A stretch of DNA of 64,000 nt from Akebia trifoliata. Taxonomy: Eukaryota; Streptophyta; Magnoliopsida; Ranunculales; Lardizabalaceae. Below, one piece after another: positions 21,316 to 34,500 of this stretch. A program made the translations under genes and the position numbers. The notes below the pieces were generated by a model. The model was not told the origin of the DNA and searched no databases. It worked only from the letters and a program-made list of their open reading frames with translations. The stretch's first letter is position 1, and each line of letters opens with the position of its first letter. The stretch covers positions 40,409,560 to 40,473,559 of the forward strand of contig CM030711.1 in assembly GCA_017979445.1 (NCBI GenBank). The letters run 5' to 3'.

Positions 21316-23640
21316 CGCTTTTGCCTTTTTGGTTTTTTAAATCAAAGTGCTCTCATACTTTTATATTTTATATATTGAGAGGAGAGAATTCAATTATGTA
21401 GGCATGTTGGGCAAGTGAGCTGTGTGTGTCCGTATGTTTTTATTAATTATGACAATGTGACTTGAGTTTTTTGTGGTGGTTGTTGGACTTGGTGTTGCAC
21501 TCTTGTGTAGGATTGGTGATTGGATGGGTTCATGGGCACCACCCAAACTCTGGCCCAATATTGATTGGAGGGATTTTCAAAGTTTGGCTTGAGGTTGGGC
21601 CTATAAATCTGAACCTTCTGAATTAGGGTTGGGCCATTGTTAGCAATTTGATTACAGCAAAAATTCTTCATGTGAAAAATTCGAGTTCCATCCAGTCAAT
21701 AATTCAATAAACAGAAAATATGTGATATATGCTTTATACGTGTATTATCCATCTCATTTAAAAAATCCGAACACCAAATTTTCAGTAACATGATAGTGAT
21801 GGTGAAGGTGATGATATAGTGGTGTTGGTAATAATGATGGTAGTGTGATAATGAAGGCATTGTTCTATTGGTTTATAAAAGAAAATCAACGTCAATGTAT
21901 AAATCATCAGTTTGAAAAATTAAGATGGTACTCAAATAAATGTAGAGGGACATATCCTTATTTTTTAAAAGATAAACGGTACATTGGTCACCTAAAAAAT
22001 GGATTCCTCCAAAATTTTAAAGCATCTCCGCTTCAAAGTCGAACTTGTATTACATGTTCCGACTTACAAGTTTTACACTAAACAACAAGTTATAGTAGCA
22101 TTTTTTTCCAAGGAATTTTGTAAAAATTCGTAAAAACCGTGTTTTGTTCCTTTTTAACTTAAAAACACATGAATTATTCAGAATAATTCAATAATCCGGA
22201 GAATAAAACTTTCATTGAAGAAAAAAACAAAAAACAAAAAAATCATGAATTTTTCAATAATTAAACTGGAGATTTGGGCTGAGGTTTAGAAATGGAGATC
22301 CAAGTAATCCTAAGTCCTAACCCTTAGCCCATATGAGTTTGAGAAATGGTATCGCTTGTTGACAAGCGAGAATGTCATTTTTTTTTTTGTGGGTGGGTCG
22401 GAAGGTCCGTCTCCAAGGAGTGACAGCTGGTGGAGGATGTGTTATTCAAGATCTTCATAACTTGTGTCCCACTTTGGGCCATTTTGAAATTTCTTTCAAA
22501 CTGCAAGGGACGGTCCACCTATGAGTGGTTGTGGTGATCAAATCCACTTCACCTTGCTAGAATAAACTGTTGGTCTTTAGTACAATACACCATAGTAACA
22601 AATGGGGTAAATTTCAGGGAATTCGTAAATGATGTTTTTGGATTTCTTTACCAAAACCCATCATAGTCAACTTCCCTAAAAATCCTATCTTGTTCTTGAT
22701 ATTTGAATGGTGAAGAAAATAAAATTTTGAAGGTGAAGGGTAAAAATGTTACCATATTTGACAATCAATAAATTTAAGATTGGGAGAATTTTGTGATTAT
22801 GTTGTAGACAGGCAGTCTTCTAATGTAGTCAAGATACAGGGAACACATGGCAATCAGTCGGGTGTGGGACGGAGGAAGCTATCTCCATACCCTTATCCAA
22901 CTCTATATCCAATTATCCATTTCTGATTTTTTACCCACTTATGCTAAAGATATCATATCTAACTACTTATCCACTTTTTGAAAGGATTTTTGTATCCGGC
23001 TTTTACCAAAATTTCAAGCGGATATCCAAGTTGGGTATATATATATACCTCATTGTGAAGATAATGAAAAAAAACCTTAATTTTGGATTATACATACATT
23101 TTATTATCAATTTACCGTATTAAACTCGGATAAATGAATATTCGGGTTGGATAGGACGCATTTCCATATCTGACCCTAAAAATATTCAGATAAAATAATT
23201 ACGGATAAATTTATCTAAATTCTTAATCGGATAAAAAATTTGTACCCATATCCGAATAACTCAGATAAGCGGATATTATCCTACCCATTGCCAACCCAAC
23301 TAAAGAAGTGAATGATTGGGAGGTCAGCGCATCAAAGCTGGCGTGTTATCCAACCAATAGGAATAAAACTGCAGCTCGTCTAAGTCAATTTTTTGGGCAT
23401 TACAAAAGTCATGTATATCTTATTTAGTTTATTTGAAGTAAGGGAGCAACTACTTGCACCCCACGTAGAAGCGGTTGCACCCCAATCACTTAAAAAATCT
23501 CCTTTGTACTCTATAGATATCATTACGCTCTTAGAGAAGAAAAAAAAGTTGTAGTCCTTCCTTCATAGAGAGATTTTTTTTTTTGGAAGATTAGGGTGCA
23601 AGTGGCGACTTTTGATTTGGAAGTAGTTGCATGGTGAAAG
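21316..23640. other. Intergenic downstream of dirigent gene
   Basis: No gene seen. 22840-23300 has repeated short motifs related to GGATATTATCC, ending in GCGGATATTATCCTACCCAT, a terminus type often found on plant hAT-like MITEs; the left end is unclear. 23440-23560 resembles 55440-55560 (GCAACTACTTGCACC, AATCACTTAAAAA). Confidence 0.5.
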
Positions 23641-23767
23641 TAATTTCTTGTCATTTAGTGGCTGTTTGATAACGTTTTTTAACTGCGCTTTTAAGCAATT
23701 TTTACTTTTCAACCGCAAATAGACGACGCGTTTTGCGTTTGATAAAAAAATCCAACAAAAAACTTGG

Positions 23768-24780
23768 GGCCCGTGTAGATACAGGAGCCAGAAGTACTTA
23801 GAACATAAGTACTTTTTGAAGTATTGTCTGAAGTAGGTGGATAATTGTTGTGTGTTTGGATGCAGGTTCTGAAAAGTACTATCAGAAGTACTTTTGATAG
23901 AATTTTGTGTTTGGAAACTGTTTTGGATTCTGTAAAAATGATCAAAATGCCCTTATAAGTATCAATTACTATTTTTAACATTTTAACTCAACAAATTATT
24001 CTTCAAAAGAAATAAAAGTTATTGTTTTTATCCATAAAAACTAATATAAACACCCAATAATTATTAACAAATAGAAGATATTGTGAGCAAATATATACAA
24101 CCACTAAAAATATGAAGAAGCTTTCATCACATCAATGGATAGTAAATTTGTGTGTAATTGTTTACATCAATCTTGCAATAAGAAAATTTCAACCATGATT
24201 GGAATGCTCATGGATAAATCATTGAGTGAGCAATTAGGAGAGCTAGAAATCCAAATTCAAATGCTACACTAAAAGGTTACCACCACATCAATGGGTAATA
24301 ATAAAATATTATTTAATTACATTTTTGAGGGTATACTTGTCCCAAATGCTACACCAAAAAGTTACCACCACATCAATAGATAGTAATATAGTATTACTAT
24401 AATTGCATTTTTGAGGGTATGCTTGTAATTTTCAAAATTTATGAGGGGTATACTTGTCCCAAATGTTACACCAAAAGGCTACCACCATATCAATGGATAG
24501 TAATATAATATTATTCCAATTGCCTTTTTGAGGGTCGATTTGTAATTTTTAAAATTTATGAGGGGCATACTTGTCCCAATCCCGTCATTTTGACAATGTT
24601 TTGTGGCTCTGCGAAAGAGTAGTTTAGAGAAATAGCACTTTTGGTACTCCATGAAAAAGCACTAAAATGACTCCACAGTAAAGTAGTTTTTTCTAGGAAT
24701 TATTTATCCAAACACCTTTAAAGTGCTTCTGACTCCCCGCAAAAGTTAGAAGTACTTAGAAAAGTCAATCCACATAGGCC
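23768..24780. mobile_element. Non-autonomous DNA transposon candidate, 1 kb
   Basis: The left end GGCCCGTGTAGATACAGG matches the inverse of the right end (AGTCAATCCACATAGGCC), and AGAAGTACTTAG occurs near both ends. It is flanked by CTTGG on both sides (23763-23767, 24781-24785). Sequence outside (TTGATAACG, CTGCGCTTTT) looks like another small element into which this one inserted. No transposase is encoded. Confidence 0.65.
24257..24580. repeat. Tandem repeat inside the 1 kb element
   Basis: Three diverged copies of a unit beginning AAATGYTACACYAAAA and containing TTACCACCACATCAATRG, starting at about 24257, 24344 and 24459, separated by GAGGGTATACTTGTCCC. Unit lengths are about 87 and 115 bp. 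Confidence 0.75.
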
Positions 24781-25725
24781 CTTGGCTTTTGAATCACTGT
24801 TTCGTGTTACGGTAAATTGGAGCTTTTCCAATTTGCATTTGCGAGAGAAGTAAATGACAATTTTGAGTTAAAGTAAAATGACCTTTATACCCTAATACTA
24901 CTTACCTAAAGACAACAAATATCCCACAATCAAGATAAACCCATCTTCCCTACAGTAAACCCTTATCATTTTCAAGCTCGAACCTTACCGCCATTGTAGT
25001 TATGAGAACCCTGCTGCCATTGTTGTCGTTCGAATGTTGATCGATGAAGAACACAAGGACGATCACGAATCATTTAAAGGTGAGTCAAAATATGAATTTT
25101 TTTCCCATTTTGAGTGAAACGATGAAACCCTACTCATCTTCCTTGTTCAATCCGTGATTTCTTTCGATTTGGGATTATTATTTACTTTGATTGCGTGTCT
25201 AATAAAGTTATGGTTTGGTTGTAATGGCTTCACAATTTGGGTTTAATAGTTTGGTTGTAATGGCATCACAATTTGGGTGTTAATGGCTTCACGATTTTGG
25301 GTTTAAAGTTTTGAGGGTTTAATGGTTTGGTTGTAATGGCTTCATGATTTGGGTGCTAACGATTTTTATTGTAATAGATTCAGTTTAAATGGGTTTAGAT
25401 TCACGATTAACGACTTTCACTGTAGATTCACGATTTAGGAAAATTGATTTCTTGTGTAGTTGATCTTTTTTTTTATAAACTTTATAGCAAACAAACAATG
25501 TATTATATATATTTGATTAATATTTCTTTGACAAAATTGAAATTAGCCTTAATTTCATGTTCAATTCATATTAACTTGTTTAGTATATCGAATTTAAATA
25601 TGTGGATGCCATATGATACATGTTTTTGTTGTTCATGGATATATTTATTCATTAAACTATTATATTTCGATAGAATTATAAAATTTATAAATTTATTTAA
25701 ATTAAAATAATTATTTTTATAAATA

Positions 25726-25730
<5 letters not shown>

Positions 25731-25778
<48 letters not shown>
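25731..25778. repeat. (TA)n microsatellite
   Basis: About 24 TA units, directly abutting the fold-back family member at 25779. Confidence 0.95.
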
Positions 25779-25781
<3 letters not shown>

Positions 25782-26013
25782 AACGAATCAAGGGACATAT
25801 GAAAAAACATATGTAAAAACAATGTAACATAAATAAATTTTCAAAATATGGGTTAGAAGTTTCGGATTGAGCTGATTTTTTGTTATATATATATATATAG
25901 CTAGGGAACGAATCAAGGGATATATGAAAAAACATATGTAAAAACAATGTAACATTAATAAATTTTCAAAATATGGGTTAGAAGTTTCGGATTGGACTGA
26001 TTTTTTGTGAGGA
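25779..26013. repeat. Fold-back family member, duplicated end
   Basis: Two direct copies of about 105 bp (25779-25883 and 25904-26013) separated by TATATA. Each runs GGGAACGAATCAAGGG, ACATATGTAAAAACAATG, ATGGGTTAGAAGTTTCGG, GCTGATTTTTTG. They match the left end of the complete element at 57251-57659. Confidence 0.8.
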
Positions 26014-26761
26014 TGATCTCTATGATATGATCCTTATCGAATTGGTACCAAATTAAACACGATCCATTGACAGCCCTAGGCTTTCCTATCCTCTATCTTT
26101 CTTCTAGGGCATAAAATGGGTTGAATTTTATCTGAAATTCAAATTTAGCTGGTTTGGACCCTTGGAATGTATCCGAATAGAAGGAGTCAGATATGGGTTG
26201 ACATCCCTTAATCCGAGTTGGTTCTAGGTATGATATGGACCTTCCCTATATCTGCTTAAATTTGAATGATATATTGCTTTAAATATTATATTTTTATGTT
26301 TTTCAAAATATCTTTATTATACTACTTTGATATAACATGAATTCTTATGAAATAATAGAATTATAATGGTAAAATAGAATATTACAGTAATTAAAAAAGA
26401 AATATAGCAAAATAAATGTTGAAATCCAAAAATTATCTGAATCGACCGACCCAAACCAAGTAATTCGATGGGGTCAAATCCAAATTTAGTGAAAGCAAAA
26501 TGATCCAGATATGATTTTAGCCAATAGGATTCGAGTTGGATTTAGATTCAAACCCGAATAAAAAATTTGGATATGGATATGGTTATACTTAGATTCTGCC
26601 TGAACCTGGCCCATTTTAACAGTTGCTCTCTTCTCTATTTATTTTACAAACAATGCTAAGCCCAATCCAATGCAATCTACAAATTGGCCTAAATTTAGTT
26701 GGACTAGACTTATTAAATTTTTTTAAAAGTCTGCCCTATCCATAAATGGGTTGGGCTTCGA
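26014..26761. other. Intergenic, MITE-like debris
   Basis: Contains the terminus CCATTGACAGCCCTAG near 26065-26080 and a stretch 26096-26625 whose ends (TAAAATGGGTTGAA and CCTGGCCCATTTTAA) are roughly inverted. No coding sequence. Confidence 0.4.
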
Positions 26762-27248
26762 CTAGGTTTTGTTTTAAACTCGTCCAAGATCGAGACGTAT
26801 CGCCCGAGTTAACTTGGTATCAAAGCTGAACGAGACCAACTCACAAAGTATTTTGAGACAACCGTGTATCGTGAGATAAGCGAGTCGTCTCGGACGATAT
26901 TTTCCAATATCTCAAGCAATACAAACGAGACAACACAGAAATGTTTAACTCACGAGTTAAATGAGACGTATCAGATGAGATTTTCAAAATCTCGTCCGAG
27001 TTAACCGAGTCAAACGAGTTAAAGCCTCAACCCTTTATTCTTTCACCCCCAAATAGATTTTTCTTAATCTTCTCAATCAAGTGAAAAAAAAAATTAGGTT
27101 TTGGGAAAAAACTTCATCTTCTTCATTCGATTCAAGACGAAATCGAAGTGGATTTGCTTTATCTTCCTCCAAATCAAGTAAGTTTTATCTTATTCCTTTA
27201 TTCCTCTTGAGATTTTTTTTCTCTATTTTTTTTTCTTTTTAATATTTT

Positions 27249-27870
27249 GTGTAATGTGTATATTAACTTCTAATTTTTAATGGTCAAGAGGTGGAAAATA
27301 TATTATATTTTAATGGATTTCAATATTGAAAATGATGGGTAAAGTAAATGGATTTGTGAGATGGGTTAGAGTTTAGAATTTTTTTTTATGAATTGAGGTT
27401 TAGTAATTTTTTTAAATGTATTTTAATATTTTTTTATCCATGTAATGTGTAATGTGTATTTTAACTTCTAATTTCTAATGGTTAAGAGGTGGACTTATAA
27501 GATTTGTATTTTAACTTCTAATTTTTAAATTTTTTTTATGGGTTGTGTAATGTGTATTTTGACTTCTAATTTTTAATGGTTAAGAGGTGAAAAATGTATT
27601 CTATTTTAATGTATTTCAACATTGAAAATGAAAGGTGAAGTAGATGGACTTATGAGATGGGTTAGAGTTTAGGATATTTTTTATGGATTGGGGTTAAGTA
27701 GTTTTTTTAAAAATTTATTCTAATTTTTTTTATTATTCATGTAATGTGTAATGTGTATTTTAACTTCTAATTTCTAATAGTTAAGAGGTGGACTTGTGAG
27801 ATGTGTATTTTAATTTCTAATTAATTTTTTATTATGGATTGTGTAATGTGTATTTTAACTTCTAATTTCA
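27249..27870. repeat. Tandem repeat, about 295 bp unit, in hAT 5' region
   Basis: The start motif GTGTAATGTGTATWTTRACTTC recurs at about 27249, 27545 and 27839. Two full units and a partial third, with AAGAGGTGGA and GAGATGGGTTAGAGTTTAG in each full unit. Confidence 0.8.
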
Positions 27871-28532
27871 ATGATTAGGGTTTATAGTAATTTTTTTTTT
27901 TAGATTGAGATTTAGTAATTTTAAAAAAATTATGATTTGAAGTGTGAATCATAATTTTATCCATGTTTTAATTTGATAATTGGAAAGAACATTTTTAGTT
28001 GAGAAATTGATTTTGCTAGAAAATAAAAGTTTTCAATAATAATGGATTTTTCATTTAAAAATATATATTTCAAATAAAATATAATTATAGTGAATAATGT
28101 GTTGAAAATTCTAATTTTTCATTGCACGTGGCATCATGTTGCATTTTACTTATATTGATTAATTTTACAACATAGTTGATCTATATATTTATTTATAAAT
28201 TATAGGATGCCTAGGAAAGATAACATTGATTGGCAACATGATATTGTAGTTGAGGAGAATAAAAAGAAAGTAAAATGTAATTATTGTGATAAAATAATGA
28301 GTGGAGGCATTACACGTATTAAAGAACATTTATTTTCTAAAATAGTAGAAGTGACAGTTTGTTCAAAATGTTCTCAAAAGACTCGATTATTGATGAGGAA
28401 GTAAATGATAGCGAAATCAAAATTAAAAATAGCGAAAAAAAAATATCAATAAAAAGATTACATGAAATGTCTGGAGGTGAGACTGAGTTTGATGATAGTA
28501 TACCTATGAATGACTCAGATGATGAGTCGCTT

Positions 28533-30236
28533 TATAAAACCCCGAGTTTTCAATTCGTATCTCGAGAAAAATAAATAGTGGAATTTTGAGAAAATCTTGA
28601 AAGTGGAACTTAGGGATAAAATTTTAGGATGTTTTTGATCATTTTTAATGGAATCTGACCTCACCATTAAATTCAAAATGACTTAAAAACATACTTTAGC
28701 CTGTAAGCACACTCGAATGCGAGTCCGAATATAAAAATTGCAAAATCCTCGATTATCGAGTTAAACTAGGTTAAAATAGTTACTTTTTACTAGAGAAAGA
28801 ATTATTAAGATTTGATCATACCATTGGATTCGTAACGAAAAATTATTGAATATAGACTATTTATTTATCATTTTTGGAGCATAGAAAGTCGAATTATCAT
28901 CAAAAATGAAAATGACGTCAATTTTAGGGGTCACTTCAGACCAAAAATGTAAATTTTTGTTAGAGATAGAATTTATAGAAATTGACCACACCATTAGATC
29001 CGGAATTAAAAATTAGGTAAAATAGAGTATTCATTCGTCATTTTTGAAGTCCGGATGGTCAAGTTATAATCGATCAAAATAATAGGTGAAATACCGATTT
29101 TGTCCCGAATTTTATATAAATAAAATTTTAATTTTTTTTAGTACTTCATCTTCTCCAACCCGTCTAACAGCCAACATTTTTTTAAAAAAAAATTTGTTTT
29201 TTTTTTAACTTTCACCTTAGATCCTTCGCAAACGGCTTGCCGTCGACGACCGACGTAGAAGGGAGAAACGTCTGCAGCCTCGTTCTCTACAAAACCCACT
29301 CAAATTTCTTTTGTTTTCTCATCTTTTTCACCCCGTATTGTCAAAAAATAGTTGTTTATATATATACGAGGGTTTCGTAACTTCGATCTCTAATTTCATC
29401 CGTTTCGGGGTCAAACCGTCCTCCGCCGTAGAAGGGAGAAAGGACGATGACATCGAGATCTTCGAAACCACAGGGCCAGTTTTGAAAATCAGTCGTCTCG
29501 AATAATGAGTTACCTCTATTTTCACGCCGATCATCTCGATTTTCGCCCATGTGTTTCAATTCCGTCATCTATAGATTGTAAGGAACTCTCAATTTCTATT
29601 AGTAATCATTGATTGTGAAAATTGCATTTAAGATTTTATTAAAAATTTGTGGTGAGTTTCCAAAAATATCGAATTCAATTGGTTATTTCAAATTCACGTC
29701 AGAACTTGTATGTTTGATATGTTTAACTGTATTTTATAATAAATTATACGTGGGTAGGATATTTCAATGGGTTATTTCTATCAGTTGGGTCCTGTGCACC
29801 GCTTGGACCCCGTTTTGATCTAAGTGTTGTACTTTTTCAATATTATTGATGAAAATGAATTTTATAATTAGAGAAAAAAATGATTTAATATTCAATGAAC
29901 TCAAATTGAGTTGATGAATATCAGAAAGTGGATCTTTTGTCTGAAAGATTGAAAACGGTAAAAATAAGAAAAATGGTATGAAATGGTAAAATGTCAGAGT
30001 CACACCCGAGGGTTGATGTCTGCATTTTACATTGTTGTGTTGTGTGTAAGATGGTAAATGGATATCCATGGATAATATTACTGGTTGCATATTTATTTAC
30101 TTTCTGTTAGCGCGATGCGCTGTTTACTTTTCCGTTCTATTATTTATTTCAGGCCGTTTGGCCACAGTTGCATGGTAGGAAATTGGATATCCATTCTCAA
30201 CCTTGTATTGTTAATTTCTCTTTTATTTTCAAATGA

Positions 30237-30290
<54 letters not shown>

Positions 30291-31513
30291 ATGAGCTGTT
30301 AAAGAGTTTGTGAATGCCTGAAGGGATTATACGTCATATCATCCGGAGTGGTGTACTATCCTGGGATGTATGGTAGGGACCACCAAGCTCATACGTGGTA
30401 TGGGACACGTATGAGAGTAGAGTCACAACTGGAATCCGGGTTTATTCCTCTCTATCTTTACTAGTGAACTTGTAATGTAAAGGTGGTCGTATACGAATGG
30501 TTTGTATATTTGAGAATCACATGTACGCCTGATAAGCATAGATGAAGATGATTAGTCAGTGATCACTAACAATCTATAATAGTCGAACGTTCTGACACAT
30601 CGAAAAGAGACCTATTGCTTACGGTTACATCAAACGACCAGCTTGAGCCGGATAAATGGTCAACCAAGCGTGGTAAGTGCATCGATCGACCACAAAATCA
30701 GGAACTAAAAGTCAGAGAAGAATTGTAACATCATATCCCGACTGGGAGCAACTAGTCGTGAATCCCAACTCTCTAATTCCAGTACTCCACCATTGTGTAT
30801 TATGTATTTGTTGTCTTATTTTGATATATAAAATGAAATGTATGTTTAATGTTTCCATTTGATCAATTAGATTTGTATAAAAAGAAAATGTTATAGTGAG
30901 TAATGATGATCGATGTAATGTGAGTTTTAAAATGTTTAGTTGCTCATCCCTAGCTATATGTACCTGTTAATCTTAATCTTATTCGTTAATGTTAGAAGAG
31001 ATTATTGGTAGAAATTGTGTTCTTCCTTACTGGGTAACCATTGTTACTCACCATTTCCTTCTCCATATTTTAGTCTCAGATTCAAAGCTTGACGAGGCAG
31101 GTATAAAATACGAGTAAGAATTATCTGGTGGGTCAGATAAACAGCCAGAACCCGTTACTTGGTGAGTATTGGGGTTATTACCCCTAGTGATGTCGATTTG
31201 TCTAAGAGTAATATAGATTTTTGTTTTGAGCATTATGAATTTTGTTAGAGTGAGGAATCTTCATATAATCCTATGTATAAATTTTCTTCTTCCGCATTCT
31301 GATCTATCATACATTATTAGACGTATATAGGCTTCCGCTAGTATTATATTTTGTTTGTTTATATGCAGGATTGTATGTCGTTTATCAGGTGCAGGTTGAA
31401 CGCTTTGTGAATGCTAACATAAACAGAGGAGACTATGCCGAAATTTCGAGGTGCTACCTAGTACCTCGAGATCTGACATGGGGAATTGTGTTAGTATTCG
31501 GCGGGGCATCACA
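28533..31513 (-). mobile_element. 3 kb solo LTR inserted in the hAT transposase
   Basis: Flanked by CGCTT on both sides (28528-28532, 31514-31518). On minus it starts TGTGATGCCCCGCCGAAT, a typical start for plant Ty3/gypsy LTRs, and ends CTCGGGGTTTTATA (CA decayed to TA). Transposase coding breaks at the first CGCTT and continues after the second. No protein domain lies between, so a solo LTR of 2981 bp is the simplest reading. It contains a (TA)n run at 30241-30287. Confidence 0.82.
30241..30287. repeat. (TA)n microsatellite
   Basis: About 23 TA units inside the 3 kb LTR. Confidence 0.95.
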
Positions 31514-34500
31514 CGCTTGATTCTGCTGAAAAAGAAGAAAATGCCCAGATGAGAATGACATGTGATATGAGTCAATGATCTTTACAAAAAGACGATCGTT
31601 GAAGAAGACATTCAGTTTTAAAGATCCTTAGTAGTTCTAAAGGTGGGGGTAGAGGACTTGACACTTCATTTGGGACAACGAAAAAAATTGGAGGATTATT
31701 CCAAACTTTCAGTGTTAGAGATGATTATGAATTGTGAAAGACAGAGAGAATTTAAAAATGCCGAACAAGATTTGAGACGAACAGAAAAAGATGTACATGA
31801 TGTTTTGAACAGAGGATTGGATCATTACTTGTATATGTCAAAAGAAGTCACATATAAAAAATTGAAAGAACCATGGAGTAGAAAAAAATTATTAAATAAA
31901 GGTGGCCGAGCAATTACAAATTTTTTTTCTTTTCAACTCAATCCCATTTCATGTAGTCAAGAATCCATATTTTTTAAACTATGGTAGATTCTATTGTAGA
32001 GGCAGGGAATGACATCATGGGTCCTACACAATACGAGTTGGAGAAAAATATTTGGATATGGACATAGATGAGTTAAGAGATTATATTGGATCCCTTAAAA
32101 AAATGATCAATATATGGTTGTACCGTGATGTGTGATGGGTGGACATAAAAAAATAGGATATCCATCATCAACTTCATGGTATATTCTCATAGAAATATTA
32201 TTTTTCACAAATCAATCAAAGCAATTGAAATTACTAACACATGAGAGTATTTACTTGGATTGATGGAGAATGTAGTAGATGAAATCGGTAAAAATAATAT
32301 TATTCAAATTGTGATAGACAATGAAACATCATATCGGGCTGTAGGTTTGGATTTAATGTTAAGAAAATCTCATTTGTGTTGAACACCTTGTGTCGCACAT
32401 ACCATCGACTTAATTTTTGAGGACATGGAAAAATTGTTGTTATTTATTCTTTTTATTTCAAATGGTTGACAAATAATAGGATTCTTATACAATAATAACA
32501 AACTCGTGAGTTTGATAAGAACATTTATTGAGGGGCGTGAATTGTTATGTCTTGGGATCAAATGATTTGCTATGCAATACATTGCTCTTCAAAGTGTTAT
32601 TCGACATCAATCGGCGTTGAAAACCATGTTTGCATTTGATGAATAGTTGCGAATGAGACTTATGAGAGATAGGAAGAAAGGAGAGTTAGCAAACAATGTT
32701 TTAGATTTGATCATGTAACATAAATTTTAAGAAAAGGCAGAAGAGGTCTGTAAAGTCATGGGACCTTTGGTTAAACTTTTGAAAATTGTTGACCAAGATA
32801 AAAAGTCCACTATGACTGTAATTTATGAAAATATGGGAAGAGTTAAACAATTAATAATAAATTCGGTAAGATGTTATTGACCGTATATCCAATTGATTGA
32901 AAAGAGATGGCTAGATCATCTTAAATCAGATTTTCATATGGCAGGTAATAATTAAATGTTTTTAATATAATTTAAAATTTATTATTTTATTAACATTTTG
33001 ATATTAAGAAAATTGATATTGCCATTTATTGCAGTGAACTATTTAAATCCTTAGTTTTAGTATGATAACTTCTTAGTGGAAAGCAATAAACTTTTTCAAA
33101 CAATGAAAATGGTTATCAAAAAGTTGGAAGTAGATATGATTAATCAAGGGAAGGTGATAGACAAGGTATTAATACATACTATTGTCAAATAATTCAAAGT
33201 TATTTTAAAATTTTTGTATTTATAATTTAATTATAGTATATAAACTTTTTTTATATATCATTTTTGAATCATTCTTTGCATTTTAAATAGATTAAATTGT
33301 TTATTGACCTGATGGAGGAGTTTGGTGATGCTTTAACTAGAAACATGAGTAGAATTTCTTTATCAGATAATATATAAATAATAATAATAATTTATATAAT
33401 AACAAATATTAAGTATTTAACATTTTTCTTTTCTTCTTATCAATTGATTGGTGGTATAATTATGGTCATGATGCACTTGACCTCAGAAAAATAACGATTA
33501 AAATCTTGAGTCAGACTTGTTTGTCTTCATGCTGTGAAAGAAATTGGAGTACCTTTGCTTTAATCCACACTTGTTATCGTAATAAATTCAAAATGGAAAA
33601 GTTAAGGAATTTGGTGTTTGCACATTATAACATGAGATTACGAATTCTCAATATCATAGACTGTAGATCAAAAGATAGTTATTACAATCCTGTTGATCTA
33701 GATTCCATATTTGAGTATGATGACGTATTAGACTAGTGGTTGAAAGAGACGAAAGATCCTTTAATGGATAATAACGACTTGTCTTGGTTGGATAGGGAGA
33801 TTGGTACCTAACCAGACAGAGGTACGAGTAGATTTCCATCTCCGAATGGTGGTAATGATGATGATGGAGGTGGTCAAGAGACATAAAATAGAGCATGAGA
33901 TGATAATGAACCTGATAACGTGATCACGACACAAGATACTGACCATGGTGGTAGGCCATTCGAAGAAAGATGCGAGGAATTGACCAGATTGACAGAGTTT
34001 CGTAGTGATAATGATGATGAAACTCAGACTAAATATTATGGTGGTGGTGATAGAAGTTATGATTATTATGGATACCCTCAAGAGACGGGTATAAACGAGA
34101 ATAATGCCTTCAATAACTATGATGTTGAGTTTGGACATGGTGGTTCTTATTATGGTTATGACCAACCTACTAGTGTGTATGGGTACAAACGTTCTTATTC
34201 ATACAATGGACAAATAAGCTCAAACTATGAATAAAGGGAACATAGTCTTACCAACATGAGTGACACCACAACTGACACTTTTACTTTTTTTTTTCTTCTC
34301 TGGAGACTATCGATCTTATTCGCACTACGAGGAACAAGAACAGTATGTTGATTTCAAATTACTTTTATGTTATTGTATTTTGTATATGTGATTTTAATTT
34401 ATTATCAAATATCTTTTGTAGGTGAGTGAGTTATATGTTCTATCGGACATCGGTGCAAATTTCAACTCATGTCATTGTAGCGCTTCGCTTTCATGATTTC

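Larger units (their letters stand above)
28207..34234 (+). pseudogene. hAT transposase (BED finger, DUF659-like core, hAT dimerisation)
   Basis: Would bind and move the surrounding hAT element; now broken. In order: BED zinc finger from MPRKDNIDW (28207), with KVKCNYCDKIMSGG and TRIKEHL; acidic linker ending NDSDDESL (28530), cut by the solo LTR 28533-31513; linker resumes AEKEENAQMRM; LRRTEKDVHDVLNRGLDHYL and YKKLKEPWSRKKLLNKGGRA (31760-31920); IRVGEKYLDMDIDELRDYIG (about 32020-32090); catalytic core in fragments to 32940; then the C-terminal dimerisation block GHDALDLRKITIKILSQ, CCERNWSTFALIHT (33449-33736), an in-frame stop, and a Gly/Tyr-rich tail (33920-34234, same frame). Several frameshifts and stops separate these. 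The AG before the first ATG suggests a spliced 5' UTR. Confidence 0.88.

Noticed and set aside
30085..30294. 69-residue frame ending in Ile-Tyr repeats
   Set aside because: It is largely a (TA)n microsatellite in a solo LTR; no family resemblance.
33761..34165. 134-residue Ile/Thr-rich minus-strand frame
   Set aside because: It is antisense to the GGT/GAT-rich tail of the hAT transposase; its composition is explained by the plus-strand Gly/Asp/Tyr codons.
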